8,044 nucleotides of DNA from Actinomycetales bacterium. Lineage in GTDB: Bacteria; Actinomycetota; Actinomycetes; Actinomycetales; Cellulomonadaceae. The stretch's first letter is position 1, and every line of letters starts with the position of its first letter. Under the pieces are notes generated by a model. The model worked only from the letters and a program-made list of their open reading frames with translations, made no database searches and was not told where the DNA came from. The position numbers and the translations under genes were made by a program. Shown piece by piece: positions 1 through 6,784 of the stretch. The DNA lies in assembly GCA_012514835.1 (NCBI GenBank), contig JAAYZM010000494.1, positions 1-8,044 on the forward strand, given 5' to 3'.

Positions 1-1184
1 GGCTCCGGGCCGCGGGACTGCCGATCCTCGGCAAGACCAACATGGACGAGTTCGCGATGGGCTCGAGCACCGAGTTCTCCGCGTACGGCCCGACCCGCAA
101 CCCGTGGGACCTCGAGCGCATCCCGGGCGGCTCGGGCGGCGGTAGCGCCGCGGCCGTGGGCGCGTTCGCGGCCCCGCTCGCGATCGGGACGGACACGGGC
201 GGCTCGATCCGTCAGCCCGGCGCCGTCACCGGCACGGTGGGCGTCAAGCCCACGTACGGCGGGATCTCGCGCTACGGCCTCATCGCGATGGCCTCTTCGC
301 TCGACCAGGCGGGTCCTGTGACCCGCACCGTGCTCGACTCCGCCCTGCTGCACGAGCTCATCGGCGGGCACGACCCGCGCGACGCGACGAGCCTCGACGA
401 GCCCGTCGGTGCGCTCGCCGCTGCCGCGCGCGAGGGGGCGAAGGGCGACCTGACCGGACTGCGCGTGGGCGTGATCGCCGAGCTCGGCGGGGACGGCTAC
501 CAGGACGGCGTGCGCGCGCGCTTCGCCGAGTCCCTCGAGCTGCTGCGCGGAGCGGGCGCCGAGGTGGTCGAGGTGCACTGCCCGAGCTTCGAGTACGCGC
601 TCGCGGCCTACTACCTGATCATGCCCGCGGAGGCGTCGAGCAACCTCGCGAAGTTCGACGGCATGCGCTTCGGCCTGCGCGTCGAGCCCGACGACGGTCC
701 CGTCACGGCCGAGCGTGTCATGGCCGCGACTCGCGGCGCAGGCTTCGGCGACGAGGTCAAGCGCCGGATCATCCTGGGCACCTACGCCCTCTCGGCGGGG
801 TACTACGACGCCTACTACGGCTCGGCGCAGAAGGTCCGCACGCTCATCCAGCGCGACTTCGACGCCGCGTTCGCGCAGGTCGACGTGCTCGTGTCGCCCA
901 CGGCGCCGACCACGGCGTTCCGGCTCGGCGAGCGGATCGCGGACCCGCTCGCGATGTACCTCAACGACGTCGCGACGATCCCTGCGAACCTCGCCGGCAT
1001 CCCCGGCATCACCGTGCCCAACGGCCTGGCCGAGGACGGCCTGCCCACGGGCTTCCAGGTGCTCGCACCCGCGCGCGCCGACGACCGCGTCTACCGCGTG
1101 GGCGCCGCTCTCGAGGCGCTCAGCGAGGCCTCGTGGGGCGGCCGGCTCCTCGACCGCGCTCCCGAGCTGGAGGTATCCCGGTGA
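1..1184 (+). CDS. gatA: Aspartyl/glutamyl-tRNA amidotransferase subunit A (GatA), 5'-truncated by window edge
   Basis: GatA is the glutaminase subunit of the GatCAB complex. It releases ammonia from glutamine, which is passed to GatB to amidate Glu-tRNA(Gln) or Asp-tRNA(Asn) in the cytoplasm. The frame is open from base 3, before the first ATG at 42, and reads ...ILGKTNMDEFAMGSSTE, a hallmark internal GatA segment, so 42 is not the true start. 393 residues are visible; the family is usually about 480-510, so roughly 100 N-terminal residues, including the catalytic Lys, lie upstream. The amidase signature is intact: cis-Ser in GGSGGGSAAA (codon 132-134) and the nucleophilic Ser in DTGGSIRQP (codon 204-206), 24 residues apart as in known amidases. 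The C-terminal segment NLAGIPGITVPNG is also typical. Its TGA overlaps the GTG start of gatB, so the two are translationally coupled. gatC is expected upstream but is not in the window. Confidence 0.97.
   Translation, partial: LRAAGLPILGKTNMDEFAMGSSTEFSAYGPTRNPWDLERIPGGSGGGSAAAVGAFAAPLAIGTDTGGSIRQPGAVTGTVGVKPTYGGISRYGLIAMASSLDQAGPVTRTVLDSALLHELIGGHDPRDATSLDEPVGALAAAAREGAKGDLTGLRVGVIAELGGDGYQDGVRARFAESLELLRGAGAEVVEVHCPSFEYALAAYYLIMPAEASSNLAKFDGMRFGLRVEPDDGPVTAERVMAATRGAGFGDEVKRRIILGTYALSAGYYDAYYGSAQKVRTLIQRDFDAAFAQVDVLVSPTAPTTAFRLGERIADPLAMYLNDVATIPANLAGIPGITVPNGLAEDGLPTGFQVLAPARADDRVYRVGAALEALSEASWGGRLLDRAPELEVSR
1169..1173 (+). promoter_or_regulatory. Ribosome binding site fixing the gatB start
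   Basis: GGAGG sits 7 bases before the GTG at 1181. The reading frame could open 16 codons earlier at an ATG (1133), but that start would lie deep in gatA and lacks a comparable Shine-Dalgarno sequence. The GTG that overlaps the gatA stop is therefore preferred. Confidence 0.8.
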
Positions 1185-2692
1185 CCACGACCCTCACGGA
1201 CCTCGTCCCCTACGAGGACGCGACCGCCCGCTACGACACGGTGCTCGGCATCGAGGTGCACGTCGAGCTCGGCACGCGGACGAAGATGTTCTGCCCCGCG
1301 CCCGCCGTCTTCGGCGAGGAAGCCAACACGTCGGTGTCCCCGGTCTCGCTCGGGCTGCCCGGCTCGTTGCCTGTGGTCAACTCCGCGGCTGTCGAGTTCG
1401 CGATCCGCATCGGGCTCGCGCTGAACTGCCAGATCGCCGAGACCTGCCGCTTCGCGCGGAAGAACTACTTCTACCCGGACGTGCCGAAGAACTACCAGAT
1501 CTCGCAGTTCGACGAGCCGATCGCGTTCGACGGCTGGCTCGACGTCGAGCTCGAGGACGGCACGGTGTTCCGCGTCGAGATCGAGCGCGCCCACATGGAG
1601 GAGGACGCGGGCAAGAACACCCACGTCGGTGGCGCGACGGGTCGCATCCACGGCGCGGAGTACTCGCTCGTCGACTACAACCGCGCGGGCATCCCCCTGG
1701 TCGAGATCGTGACGCGACCCATCGAGGGCGCGGGCGACCGGGCTCCCGAGGTCGCGCGCGCCTACGTCCAGACGCTCCGTGACCTGTTCCGGGCCCTCGA
1801 GGTCTCCGAGGCCCGCATGGAGCGCGGCAACGTGCGCGCGGACATCAACGTCTCCCTGCGCCCCGCACCCGAGTCGCCGCTCGGCACGCGCACCGAGACG
1901 AAGAACGTCAACTCGTTCCGCTCGATCGAGCGGGCCGTGCGCTTCGAGGTGTCCCGCCAGGCCGCCGTCCTCGACGCGGGCCAGAAGGTCACGCAGGAGA
2001 CGCGGCACTTCCACGAGGACACGGGCCAGACCACCTCGGGACGCATCAAGTCCGACGCGGACGACTACCGCTACTTCCCCGAGCCGGACCTCGTGCCGAT
2101 CGCGCCGAGCCGTGAGTGGGTCGAGGAGATCCGCGCCTCGCTGCCCGAGCTGCCAGCGGCACGCCGTCGTCGGCTCCAGGGCGAGTGGGGCTTCGCGGAC
2201 GCCGAGATGCGCGACGTCATCAACGCCGGGGCCGTCGAGATCATCGAGGCCACGATCGCGGCCGGTGCCGCGCCCGCCGCCGCGCGCAAGTGGTGGATGG
2301 GCGAGCTCGCCCGCACGGCCAACCAGCAGGGGCTCTCCCTCGAGGAGCTGCCCGTGACGCCCGCGCAGGTGGGGGAGCTGCAGGCGCTCGTCGACGCGGG
2401 ACGCATCAACGACAAGCTCGCGCGCCAGGTGCTCGAGGGCGTCCTCGCGGGGGAGGGCTCGCCCGAGGAGGTCGTCGTCGCTCGTGGCCTCGAGGTCGTG
2501 TCCGACGACGGTCCGTTGCTGGCCGCGATCGACGAGGCGCTCGCCGCGCAGCCGGACGTCGCGGAGAAGGTCCGGGGCGGCAACCTCGGTCCGGTCGGTG
2601 CCATCATCGGTGCCGTGATGAAGGCGACGCGGGGGCAGGCGGACGCCGCGCGCGTGCGCGAGCTCGTCCTCGAACGCGTCGCGCAGGGTTGA
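1181..2692 (+). CDS. gatB: Aspartyl/glutamyl-tRNA amidotransferase subunit B (GatB)
   Basis: GatB is the kinase/transamidase subunit of GatCAB. It phosphorylates the carboxyl of mischarged Glu- or Asp-tRNA and amidates it with ammonia from GatA. The product is 503 residues, close to the usual 480-500. The N-terminal GatB domain shows YDTVLGIEVHVEL, RKNYFYPDVPKNYQISQ, HMEEDAGKNTH, SLVDYNRAGIPLVEIV, GNVRADINVSLRP and ETKNVNSF in the expected order. The DADDYRYFPEPDL segment closes the catalytic core. The C-terminal helical YqeY-like domain, which contacts tRNA, ends in the typical NLGPVGAIIGAVMKATRGQA segment. The GTG start overlaps the gatA stop (GTGA), so translational coupling with gatA is likely. 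No breaks or missing motifs are seen. Confidence 0.97.
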   Translation: MTTTLTDLVPYEDATARYDTVLGIEVHVELGTRTKMFCPAPAVFGEEANTSVSPVSLGLPGSLPVVNSAAVEFAIRIGLALNCQIAETCRFARKNYFYPDVPKNYQISQFDEPIAFDGWLDVELEDGTVFRVEIERAHMEEDAGKNTHVGGATGRIHGAEYSLVDYNRAGIPLVEIVTRPIEGAGDRAPEVARAYVQTLRDLFRALEVSEARMERGNVRADINVSLRPAPESPLGTRTETKNVNSFRSIERAVRFEVSRQAAVLDAGQKVTQETRHFHEDTGQTTSGRIKSDADDYRYFPEPDLVPIAPSREWVEEIRASLPELPAARRRRLQGEWGFADAEMRDVINAGAVEIIEATIAAGAAPAAARKWWMGELARTANQQGLSLEELPVTPAQVGELQALVDAGRINDKLARQVLEGVLAGEGSPEEVVVARGLEVVSDDGPLLAAIDEALAAQPDVAEKVRGGNLGPVGAIIGAVMKATRGQADAARVRELVLERVAQG

Positions 2693-2722
2693 CCGGGACA
2701 GACCAGGGCTGAGGAGCAACGC

Positions 2723-3265
2723 ATGATCGTCGAGGCGCTCCAAGGAGAGCTCGTCCGGCTGCGCCCCATCCGGGCGCAGGACGCCGACGCGATGTGGGAG
2801 TCCGTCTCGGACCCCGAGGGGCGCCGTCTGACGGGCACCACGCGGGACTTCACGCGCCGGGAGATCGACGAGTGGTGCGCGAGCGTCGCGGGCGCGGTGG
2901 GGCGCGTCGACCTCGCCGTGACGGCGGGCGGGAGCGACGAATACCTCGGCGAGATCGTGCTCAACGACATCGACCACGTGGTGCGCTCGGCCAACCTGCG
3001 CCTCGCGATGCGCCCGGGGTACCGCGGGCGTGGGTACGGGACCGAGGCGATCTGGCTCATGCTGGGCCTCGCGTTCGACACGCTCGGCCTGCACCGCGTG
3101 GGGCTCGACGTGCTCGCCACGAACGCGCGCGCGAAGTCGCTCTACGAGAACCTCGGGTTCGTGGCCGAGGGGCGGCTCCGGGACGCGGCGCGCGACGGCG
3201 AACGCTTCTGTGACGTCGTCGTCATGGGGATCCTCGACGAGGAGTACCGCGCCGCGACGCCGTGA
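2723..3265 (+). CDS. GNAT family N-acetyltransferase (RimJ/RimL-like)
   Basis: A 180-residue, complete single-domain acetyltransferase of the Acetyltransf_3 (RimJ/RimL-like) type, transferring acetyl from acetyl-CoA to an amine; the substrate cannot be told from sequence. The N-terminus GELVRLRPIRAQDADAMW is the usual opening strand and helix. The acetyl-CoA pyrophosphate-binding motif A is RPGYRGRGYGTEA (residues 97-109, R/QxxGxG/A pattern). Motif B is NARAKSLYENLGF (134-146), followed by the common EGRLRDAARDGERFCDVVVMGI ending (given in outline: Glu149 to Ile170). GAGGAG lies 6 bases before the ATG. It starts 30 bp after gatB on the same strand, so it may be co-transcribed with gatAB, but nothing in the sequence ties it functionally to that complex. 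Its stop is 3 bp from the stop of the convergent regulator gene. Confidence 0.92.
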   Translation: MIVEALQGELVRLRPIRAQDADAMWESVSDPEGRRLTGTTRDFTRREIDEWCASVAGAVGRVDLAVTAGGSDEYLGEIVLNDIDHVVRSANLRLAMRPGYRGRGYGTEAIWLMLGLAFDTLGLHRVGLDVLATNARAKSLYENLGFVAEGRLRDAARDGERFCDVVVMGILDEEYRAATP

Positions 3266-3268
3266 GGC

Positions 3269-4282
3269 TCAGCCCGCCGCGGGACGCTGGGTCGAGCGAC
3301 GCTCGATGAACTCCGTGGGCAGCCGCACGTGCGTGTCGGGCTCGCCGCGGTCCTGGAGGAGCGCGAGCAGGAGCCGGAAGGCCTCGGCACCCATCTCGTG
3401 CAGCGGCTGGGCGATCGTCGTGAGCGGCGGGTCCGCGAGCACGGACTCGGGGACGTTGTCGAAGCCGACCACCGACAGGTCCGCAGGGACCCGCAGGCCC
3501 AGGTCCACGGCCACCTTCATGGTGCGGATGGCCGTGATGTCGTTCGCGGCGAACACGGCGGTGGGGCGGTCGTCGAGGGTGAGCAGCTCCCGGGAGGCGC
3601 CGTCGGCCGTCTCCTCGCGGTAGCCACCGACTCGGATGAGCTCGGGGTCGAACGCGATGCCCGCCTTCTCGAGCGCCTCGCGGTAGCCGCGCTCGCGCTC
3701 CTCGGCGGACTGCAGGCCCGGGCGTCCGGCGAGGAAGCCGATGCGGCGGTGGCCGAGGGCGATGAGGTGCTCCGTGGCGACGAGCGCGCCGTGGAAGTTG
3801 TCCGAGTCGATCATGGGCAGGCCCGAGGGGCCGGTGTGGGGGTCGACGGCGACGACGGGGATCCCGGCATCGGCGTCCACGACGGTAGGCGTGACCACGA
3901 CGGCCCCGTCGATGAGCGTCCCCGCGAGCTGGTTGAGCGAGCGCTTCTCCCAGCCTTCACGCCCGGCGTGCCCCGAGAAGCCCGACCATGCGAGCAGCTC
4001 GTAGCCCGAGCCAGCGGCCTCGGCGCTCAGCCCCTTGAGGATCTCGGCGGAGAACGGCTCGAAGTCCGCGACGAGGATGCCGATCACGCCCGTGCGGCTC
4101 GAGCGCAGCGAACGGGCCACGAGGCTCGAGGAGTATCCGAGCTGGTCGATCACCTCGCGCACGCGCTCCGCGGTCGACGCGGCGACCCCATAGCGTCCGT
4201 TCACGACCTTGGACACGGTGGCCACCGAGACCCCGGCCGTCCGGGCGACATCCGTGATGGTCACTCTTCTTCGCGTGCTCAT
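3269..4282 (-). CDS. LacI-family transcriptional regulator of the adjacent sugar locus
   Basis: A 337-residue LacI/GalR repressor of normal length. Residues 8-29 (TITDVARTAGVSVATVSKVV) form the DNA-binding helix-turn-helix. Residues 53-64 (SLVARSLRSSRT) are the hinge, with the Leu that typically inserts into the operator minor groove at 59. From about residue 65 (GVIGILVADF) the protein is a periplasmic-binding-like effector domain, with family landmarks DNFHGALVATEHLIALGHRRI (Asp161-Ile181 region), ERERGYREAL, FAANDITAI, SVVGFDN and PLTTIAQP. The gene diverges from the binding-protein gene, and a LacI-type operator lies 20-43 bp upstream of its own ATG, so it probably represses both the transporter/hydrolase genes and itself until a sugar, likely a transported oligosaccharide, binds. 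No strong Shine-Dalgarno sequence precedes the ATG. The effector is unknown. Confidence 0.94.
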   Translation of the reverse strand: MSTRRRVTITDVARTAGVSVATVSKVVNGRYGVAASTAERVREVIDQLGYSSSLVARSLRSSRTGVIGILVADFEPFSAEILKGLSAEAAGSGYELLAWSGFSGHAGREGWEKRSLNQLAGTLIDGAVVVTPTVVDADAGIPVVAVDPHTGPSGLPMIDSDNFHGALVATEHLIALGHRRIGFLAGRPGLQSAEERERGYREALEKAGIAFDPELIRVGGYREETADGASRELLTLDDRPTAVFAANDITAIRTMKVAVDLGLRVPADLSVVGFDNVPESVLADPPLTTIAQPLHEMGAEAFRLLLALLQDRGEPDTHVRLPTEFIERRSTQRPAAG

Positions 4283-4301
4283 GGCGAGAGCCTATCGTGA
4301 G

Positions 4302-4325
4302 GAAAACGTTATCGAAATCGTTTGA
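4302..4325. promoter_or_regulatory. LacI-family operator, two GAAANCGTT boxes one helical turn apart
   Basis: GAAAACGTT (4302-4310) and GAAATCGTT (4314-4322) form a direct repeat with a 12-bp period; each resembles the GAAANCGNTTNC type of LacI/CcpA-class site with a central CpG. The same bases also form a 20-bp CG-centred imperfect palindrome at 4304-4323 (8 of 10 pairs match, AAACG at one end and CGTTT at the other). Which reading the repressor uses cannot be decided by eye. The site sits in the only divergent intergenic region, next to the LacI gene, and overlaps the best -35 candidate of the transport operon. Confidence 0.72.
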
Positions 4326-4351
4326 CGTGGCGAACGTCGCGCTGACACACT
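4322..4351 (+). promoter_or_regulatory. Candidate sigma-70-type promoter of the sugar transport operon
   Basis: TTGACG (4322-4327) is a good -35 match. CACACT (4346-4351), 18 bp downstream, is a weak -10 that keeps the A at position 2 and the T at position 6. The -35 overlaps the second operator box, which fits steric repression by the LacI protein. This would leave a 5' leader of about 55 bases before the binding-protein ATG. The -10 is weak, so the exact promoter is uncertain. Confidence 0.35.
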
Positions 4352-4411
4352 CCTGGGTGTCCGCAAGGTCAACATCTCCGTAGGTCAACGACGACGAAGG
4401 GATCCCATCCC

Positions 4412-5776
4412 ATGGCACGGAACCGCAAGGTCGCCGCAGCCGCTTCCGTGGCGGCAATGGCACTCCTGGTCGGCGCCTGCGCCGGCAACGGCGGCACAGG
4501 CACCACCGACCCCACCACGCCCGCCTCCACCGACACGGCGAGCGAGACCGGTGCGCCGGTCGAGCCCGTCACCCTCACGTGGTGGCACAACGGCACCGGC
4601 GAGCCCCTCAAGAGCTTCTGGGAGGGCGTGGCCGACGAGTTCGAGGCTGCGAACGAAGGCGTGACCGTCGAGGTCCAGGCCTTCCAGAACGAGGACCTGC
4701 AGCGCACGCTCATCCCGAACGCCCTCAACGCCGGCGGCGACGCCGCGCCCGACCTCTTCATGGTCTGGGCCGAGGGCGAGATCAAGGCCCAGGTCGAAGC
4801 CGGGTTCCTCAAGGACCTCAGCGGCCTCACCGAGGTCGTCGAGAGCGTCGGCGGATCCGGCACCGGCTGGAACGTCGACGGCAAGCAGTACGGCATCCCG
4901 TACCGGTACGGCATCGAGGGCCTCTGGTACAACAAGGACCTCTTCGCCCAGGCCGGCGTGACCGACCTGCCCACCACGTTCTCCGAGTTCGACGAGGTCA
5001 TCACGAAGCTCGACAACGCGGGCGTCACGCCCATCGGTGTCGGTGGCGGCGACGGCTGGCCGGCTGCGCACTGGTGGTACCAGTTCGCGATCAAGTCGTG
5101 CTCGGCCGACGCGCTCAGCACCGCGGCGAGCACGCTCGACTTCTCCGACCCGTGCTTCGTCACGGCGGGCGAGAACCTCATGAACTGGATCGACCAGTTC
5201 GAGGGTGACCTGCCGTTCCAGGCCAACCCGAGCGGTACGCCCGCGCAGTCCGTCCCGGCCAGCTCCGCGGGTCTCCTCGCGAACAGCCAGACGTCCATGG
5301 AGCTCATGGGTACGTGGCACCGCGGTGAGGTCGCCAAGCTCGTCCCGGGTGCTCCCGCGGACAACCCGCCCGCGCCCGAGTGGCTCGGCTGGTTCCCGGT
5401 CCCCGACATCGAGGGTGCTGCCGGTGCTCCCGGTGCCGCGCTCGGCTCGGGTGACGCGTGGGGCGTGTACGTCGACGCTCCCGACGCCGCGCTCGACCTG
5501 CTCACGTACATCTCGAGCGTCGACGTCCAGACGCGCTTCGCGGCGACGGGTGAGATCCCGACGGTCGCTGGCGCCGAGGCCGGCATCACGGACCCGGTCC
5601 TCAAGCAGATCGCTGACGGCACCGTCAACGCCTCGCTCGTGGTGACCTGGCTCGACACGCAGTACGGTCCCGTCGTCGGCAAGGCGATGAACGACGCGAT
5701 CGTGAACCTCCTGTTCGGTTCGGGCACCGCTGCTCAGGTCCCCGAGGCCATGAACCAGGCTGCAGCCACCCTCTAG
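4412..5776 (+). CDS. ABC transporter extracellular sugar-binding lipoprotein (CUT1, SBP family 1)
   Basis: The solute-binding component of a carbohydrate ABC importer, anchored to the outer face of the membrane. The 454-residue product starts with a lipoprotein signal peptide: basic MARNRK, a hydrophobic core, and lipobox VGAC with the lipidated Cys at residue 23. A Gly/Thr/Pro-rich linker (about 24-50) precedes the mature fold. The bacterial extracellular SBP_bac_1 fold begins at VTLTWWHNGTGEP and includes the family-typical GLWYNKDLFAQAG (170-182). Several Trp residues (the WWHN start, and the WPAAHWWYQF segment about 40 residues past the GLWYNKDLF motif) suit stacking on sugar rings. AAGGGA lies 9 bases before the ATG. 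It is the first gene downstream of the operator and is followed after 2 bp by a permease frame. The ligand is probably a plant-derived oligosaccharide, judged only from the adjacent GH3 gene. It ends in TAG, showing that TAG is an ordinary stop here. Confidence 0.94.
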   Translation: MARNRKVAAAASVAAMALLVGACAGNGGTGTTDPTTPASTDTASETGAPVEPVTLTWWHNGTGEPLKSFWEGVADEFEAANEGVTVEVQAFQNEDLQRTLIPNALNAGGDAAPDLFMVWAEGEIKAQVEAGFLKDLSGLTEVVESVGGSGTGWNVDGKQYGIPYRYGIEGLWYNKDLFAQAGVTDLPTTFSEFDEVITKLDNAGVTPIGVGGGDGWPAAHWWYQFAIKSCSADALSTAASTLDFSDPCFVTAGENLMNWIDQFEGDLPFQANPSGTPAQSVPASSAGLLANSQTSMELMGTWHRGEVAKLVPGAPADNPPAPEWLGWFPVPDIEGAAGAPGAALGSGDAWGVYVDAPDAALDLLTYISSVDVQTRFAATGEIPTVAGAEAGITDPVLKQIADGTVNASLVVTWLDTQYGPVVGKAMNDAIVNLLFGSGTAAQVPEAMNQAAATL

Positions 5777-5778
5777 CG

Positions 5779-6783
5779 ATGGCTGTCCTCCACTCGACTG
5801 GGCCCGCGGCGCACGCCGCGGGCCCAGTCCCCACCCGCCGCCGCCCCGACTCGCCCGCAGCACGTCGACGCCGTCGACGCCGCATGCTCGAGGTGGGGTT
5901 CTTCTCCGCACCAGCGCTCCTGATCTACTGCGCGTTCGTCCTGCTGCCGGTGGTCCTCGCGGCCTTCTACAGCTTCTGGAACTGGAACGGGCTCGGTCCG
6001 CTCGAGCGGTTCATCGGATTCGAGAACTACACGCGACTCCTCTCCGACCCGGTGTTCCACACCGCCGTCAAGAACAACTTCTTCATCGTCATCGCGTCGC
6101 TGGTGGTCCAAGGACCGATCGCGATCCTGATCGCCCTCCTGCTCAACCGCCGCCTCCGGTTCCGTGGCCTGTTCCGTGCGCTCGTCTTCGTGCCGTACGT
6201 GCTGGCCGAGGTCATGGCCGGCCTTGCGTGGCGGATCATCCTGCCCTCGCCGAACCCGCCCGCCGTGCTCGGTCCGTTCGACACGTGGCTGGAAGCGATC
6301 GGCCTGGGCGACCTGCGTCAGGCGTGGCTCGCTGACCAGACCATCGTGATGTGGACGATCTTCGGCATCTTGACGTGGAAGTACATCGGCTTCGCGATCA
6401 TCCTCATGCTCGCGGGACTGTCCGGGATGCCGGAGGAGCTCACCGAGGCGGCCGCCATCGACGGCGCCGGCTGGTGGAAGACGCAGTGGTACGTCACGCT
6501 GCCCCTCCTCGGCCCCACGATCCGGATCTGGGCGTTCTTGTCGATCATCGGGTCACTACAGCTGTTCGACATGGTGTGGATAGTCACGGGCGGCGGCCCG
6601 TTGCACGCCTCGTCGACGATGGCCACCTACATGGTCGAGTTCGGCCGCAACACGCAGCAGATCGGCTTCGGCAGCGCCGTCGCCGTGGTGCTCTTCATCA
6701 TCTCGCTCGTCATCGCGCTCGTGTACCAGCGGTTCGCGCTGCGCCGTGACCTGCAGGGATCTATCACGAGCGGGGTGAAGTGA
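5779..6783 (+). CDS. Sugar ABC transporter permease 1 (MalF/UgpA-like, CUT1)
   Basis: One half of the membrane channel of the importer. From the ATG at 5779 it is 334 residues with six predicted membrane spans: roughly 43-66, 100-122, 133-154, 189-212, 249-270 and 296-317. The cytoplasmic loop that docks on the ATPase carries the EAA motif, EAAAIDG at 223-229 followed by LP at 241-242. FYSFWNWNG and the VTGGGP segment are typical of the MalF/UgpA group. The start is uncertain. The 5779 ATG lies 2 bp after the binding-protein stop with no clear Shine-Dalgarno sequence, and its first 35 residues are low-complexity, with a long hairpin encoded in codons 7-17 and seven consecutive Arg at 29-35. 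An ATG at 5884 (MLEVGFF) would place the hairpin between genes but also lacks a visible ribosome site and would remove the positive-inside Arg run. 5779 is kept as the call. Confidence 0.9.
   Translation: MAVLHSTGPAAHAAGPVPTRRRPDSPAARRRRRRRMLEVGFFSAPALLIYCAFVLLPVVLAAFYSFWNWNGLGPLERFIGFENYTRLLSDPVFHTAVKNNFFIVIASLVVQGPIAILIALLLNRRLRFRGLFRALVFVPYVLAEVMAGLAWRIILPSPNPPAVLGPFDTWLEAIGLGDLRQAWLADQTIVMWTIFGILTWKYIGFAIILMLAGLSGMPEELTEAAAIDGAGWWKTQWYVTLPLLGPTIRIWAFLSIIGSLQLFDMVWIVTGGGPLHASSTMATYMVEFGRNTQQIGFGSAVAVVLFIISLVIALVYQRFALRRDLQGSITSGVK
5797..5828 (+). repeat. Perfect 15-bp inverted repeat (intercistronic-type hairpin) after the binding-protein gene
   Basis: The arm 5797-5811 (ACTGGGCCCGCGGCG) is exactly complementary to 5814-5828, separated by only 2 bases. 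In RNA this would fold into a very GC-rich stem of about 14 bp with a 4-base loop. It begins 21 bases after the binding-protein stop and has no T-tract, so it is unlikely to be an efficient intrinsic terminator. In comparable operons (for example malE-malF in E. coli) such structures protect the upstream mRNA and give more binding protein than permease. Here it lies inside the 5' end of the permease frame if that starts at 5779. Confidence 0.8.
5863..5880 (+). repeat. 9-bp tandem duplication (CGTCGACGC x2) in permease 1 N-terminus
   Basis: CGTCGACGC occurs twice back to back at 5863-5871 and 5872-5880. It encodes two Arg-Arg-Arg units and creates most of the seven-Arg run just before the first membrane span. 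It looks like a small replication-slippage expansion. The charge fits the positive-inside rule, so it need not be harmful. Confidence 0.7.
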
Positions 6784-6784
6784 C

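Noticed and set aside
1091..3094. 667-codon open frame on the minus strand opposite gatB and the GNAT gene
   Set aside because: It is antisense to two well-supported genes, its product is a low-complexity Arg/Asp/Leu/Val-rich string with no recognisable domain, and such long shadow frames are common in high-GC DNA.
3260..3295. Bidirectional terminator between the convergent GNAT and LacI genes
   Set aside because: The genes are only 3 bp apart, and the local CAGC/GCTG and CCCG/CGGG pairs form only short, bulged stems without T-runs.
4344..4361. Short inverted repeat GACAC/GTGTC near the likely transcription start
   Set aside because: Only 5 pairs with an 8-base gap; expected by chance in a region this long.
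4365..4389. Direct repeat AGGTCAAC (4366-4373 and 4382-4389) in the leader of the binding-protein gene
   Set aside because: Eight bases at a 16-bp period with no further support; may be chance, and no known operator is matched.
4369..5911. Two long minus-strand open frames opposite the binding-protein gene
   Set aside because: They are shadows of a clear lipoprotein binding-protein gene; the translations have biased composition and no recognisable motifs.
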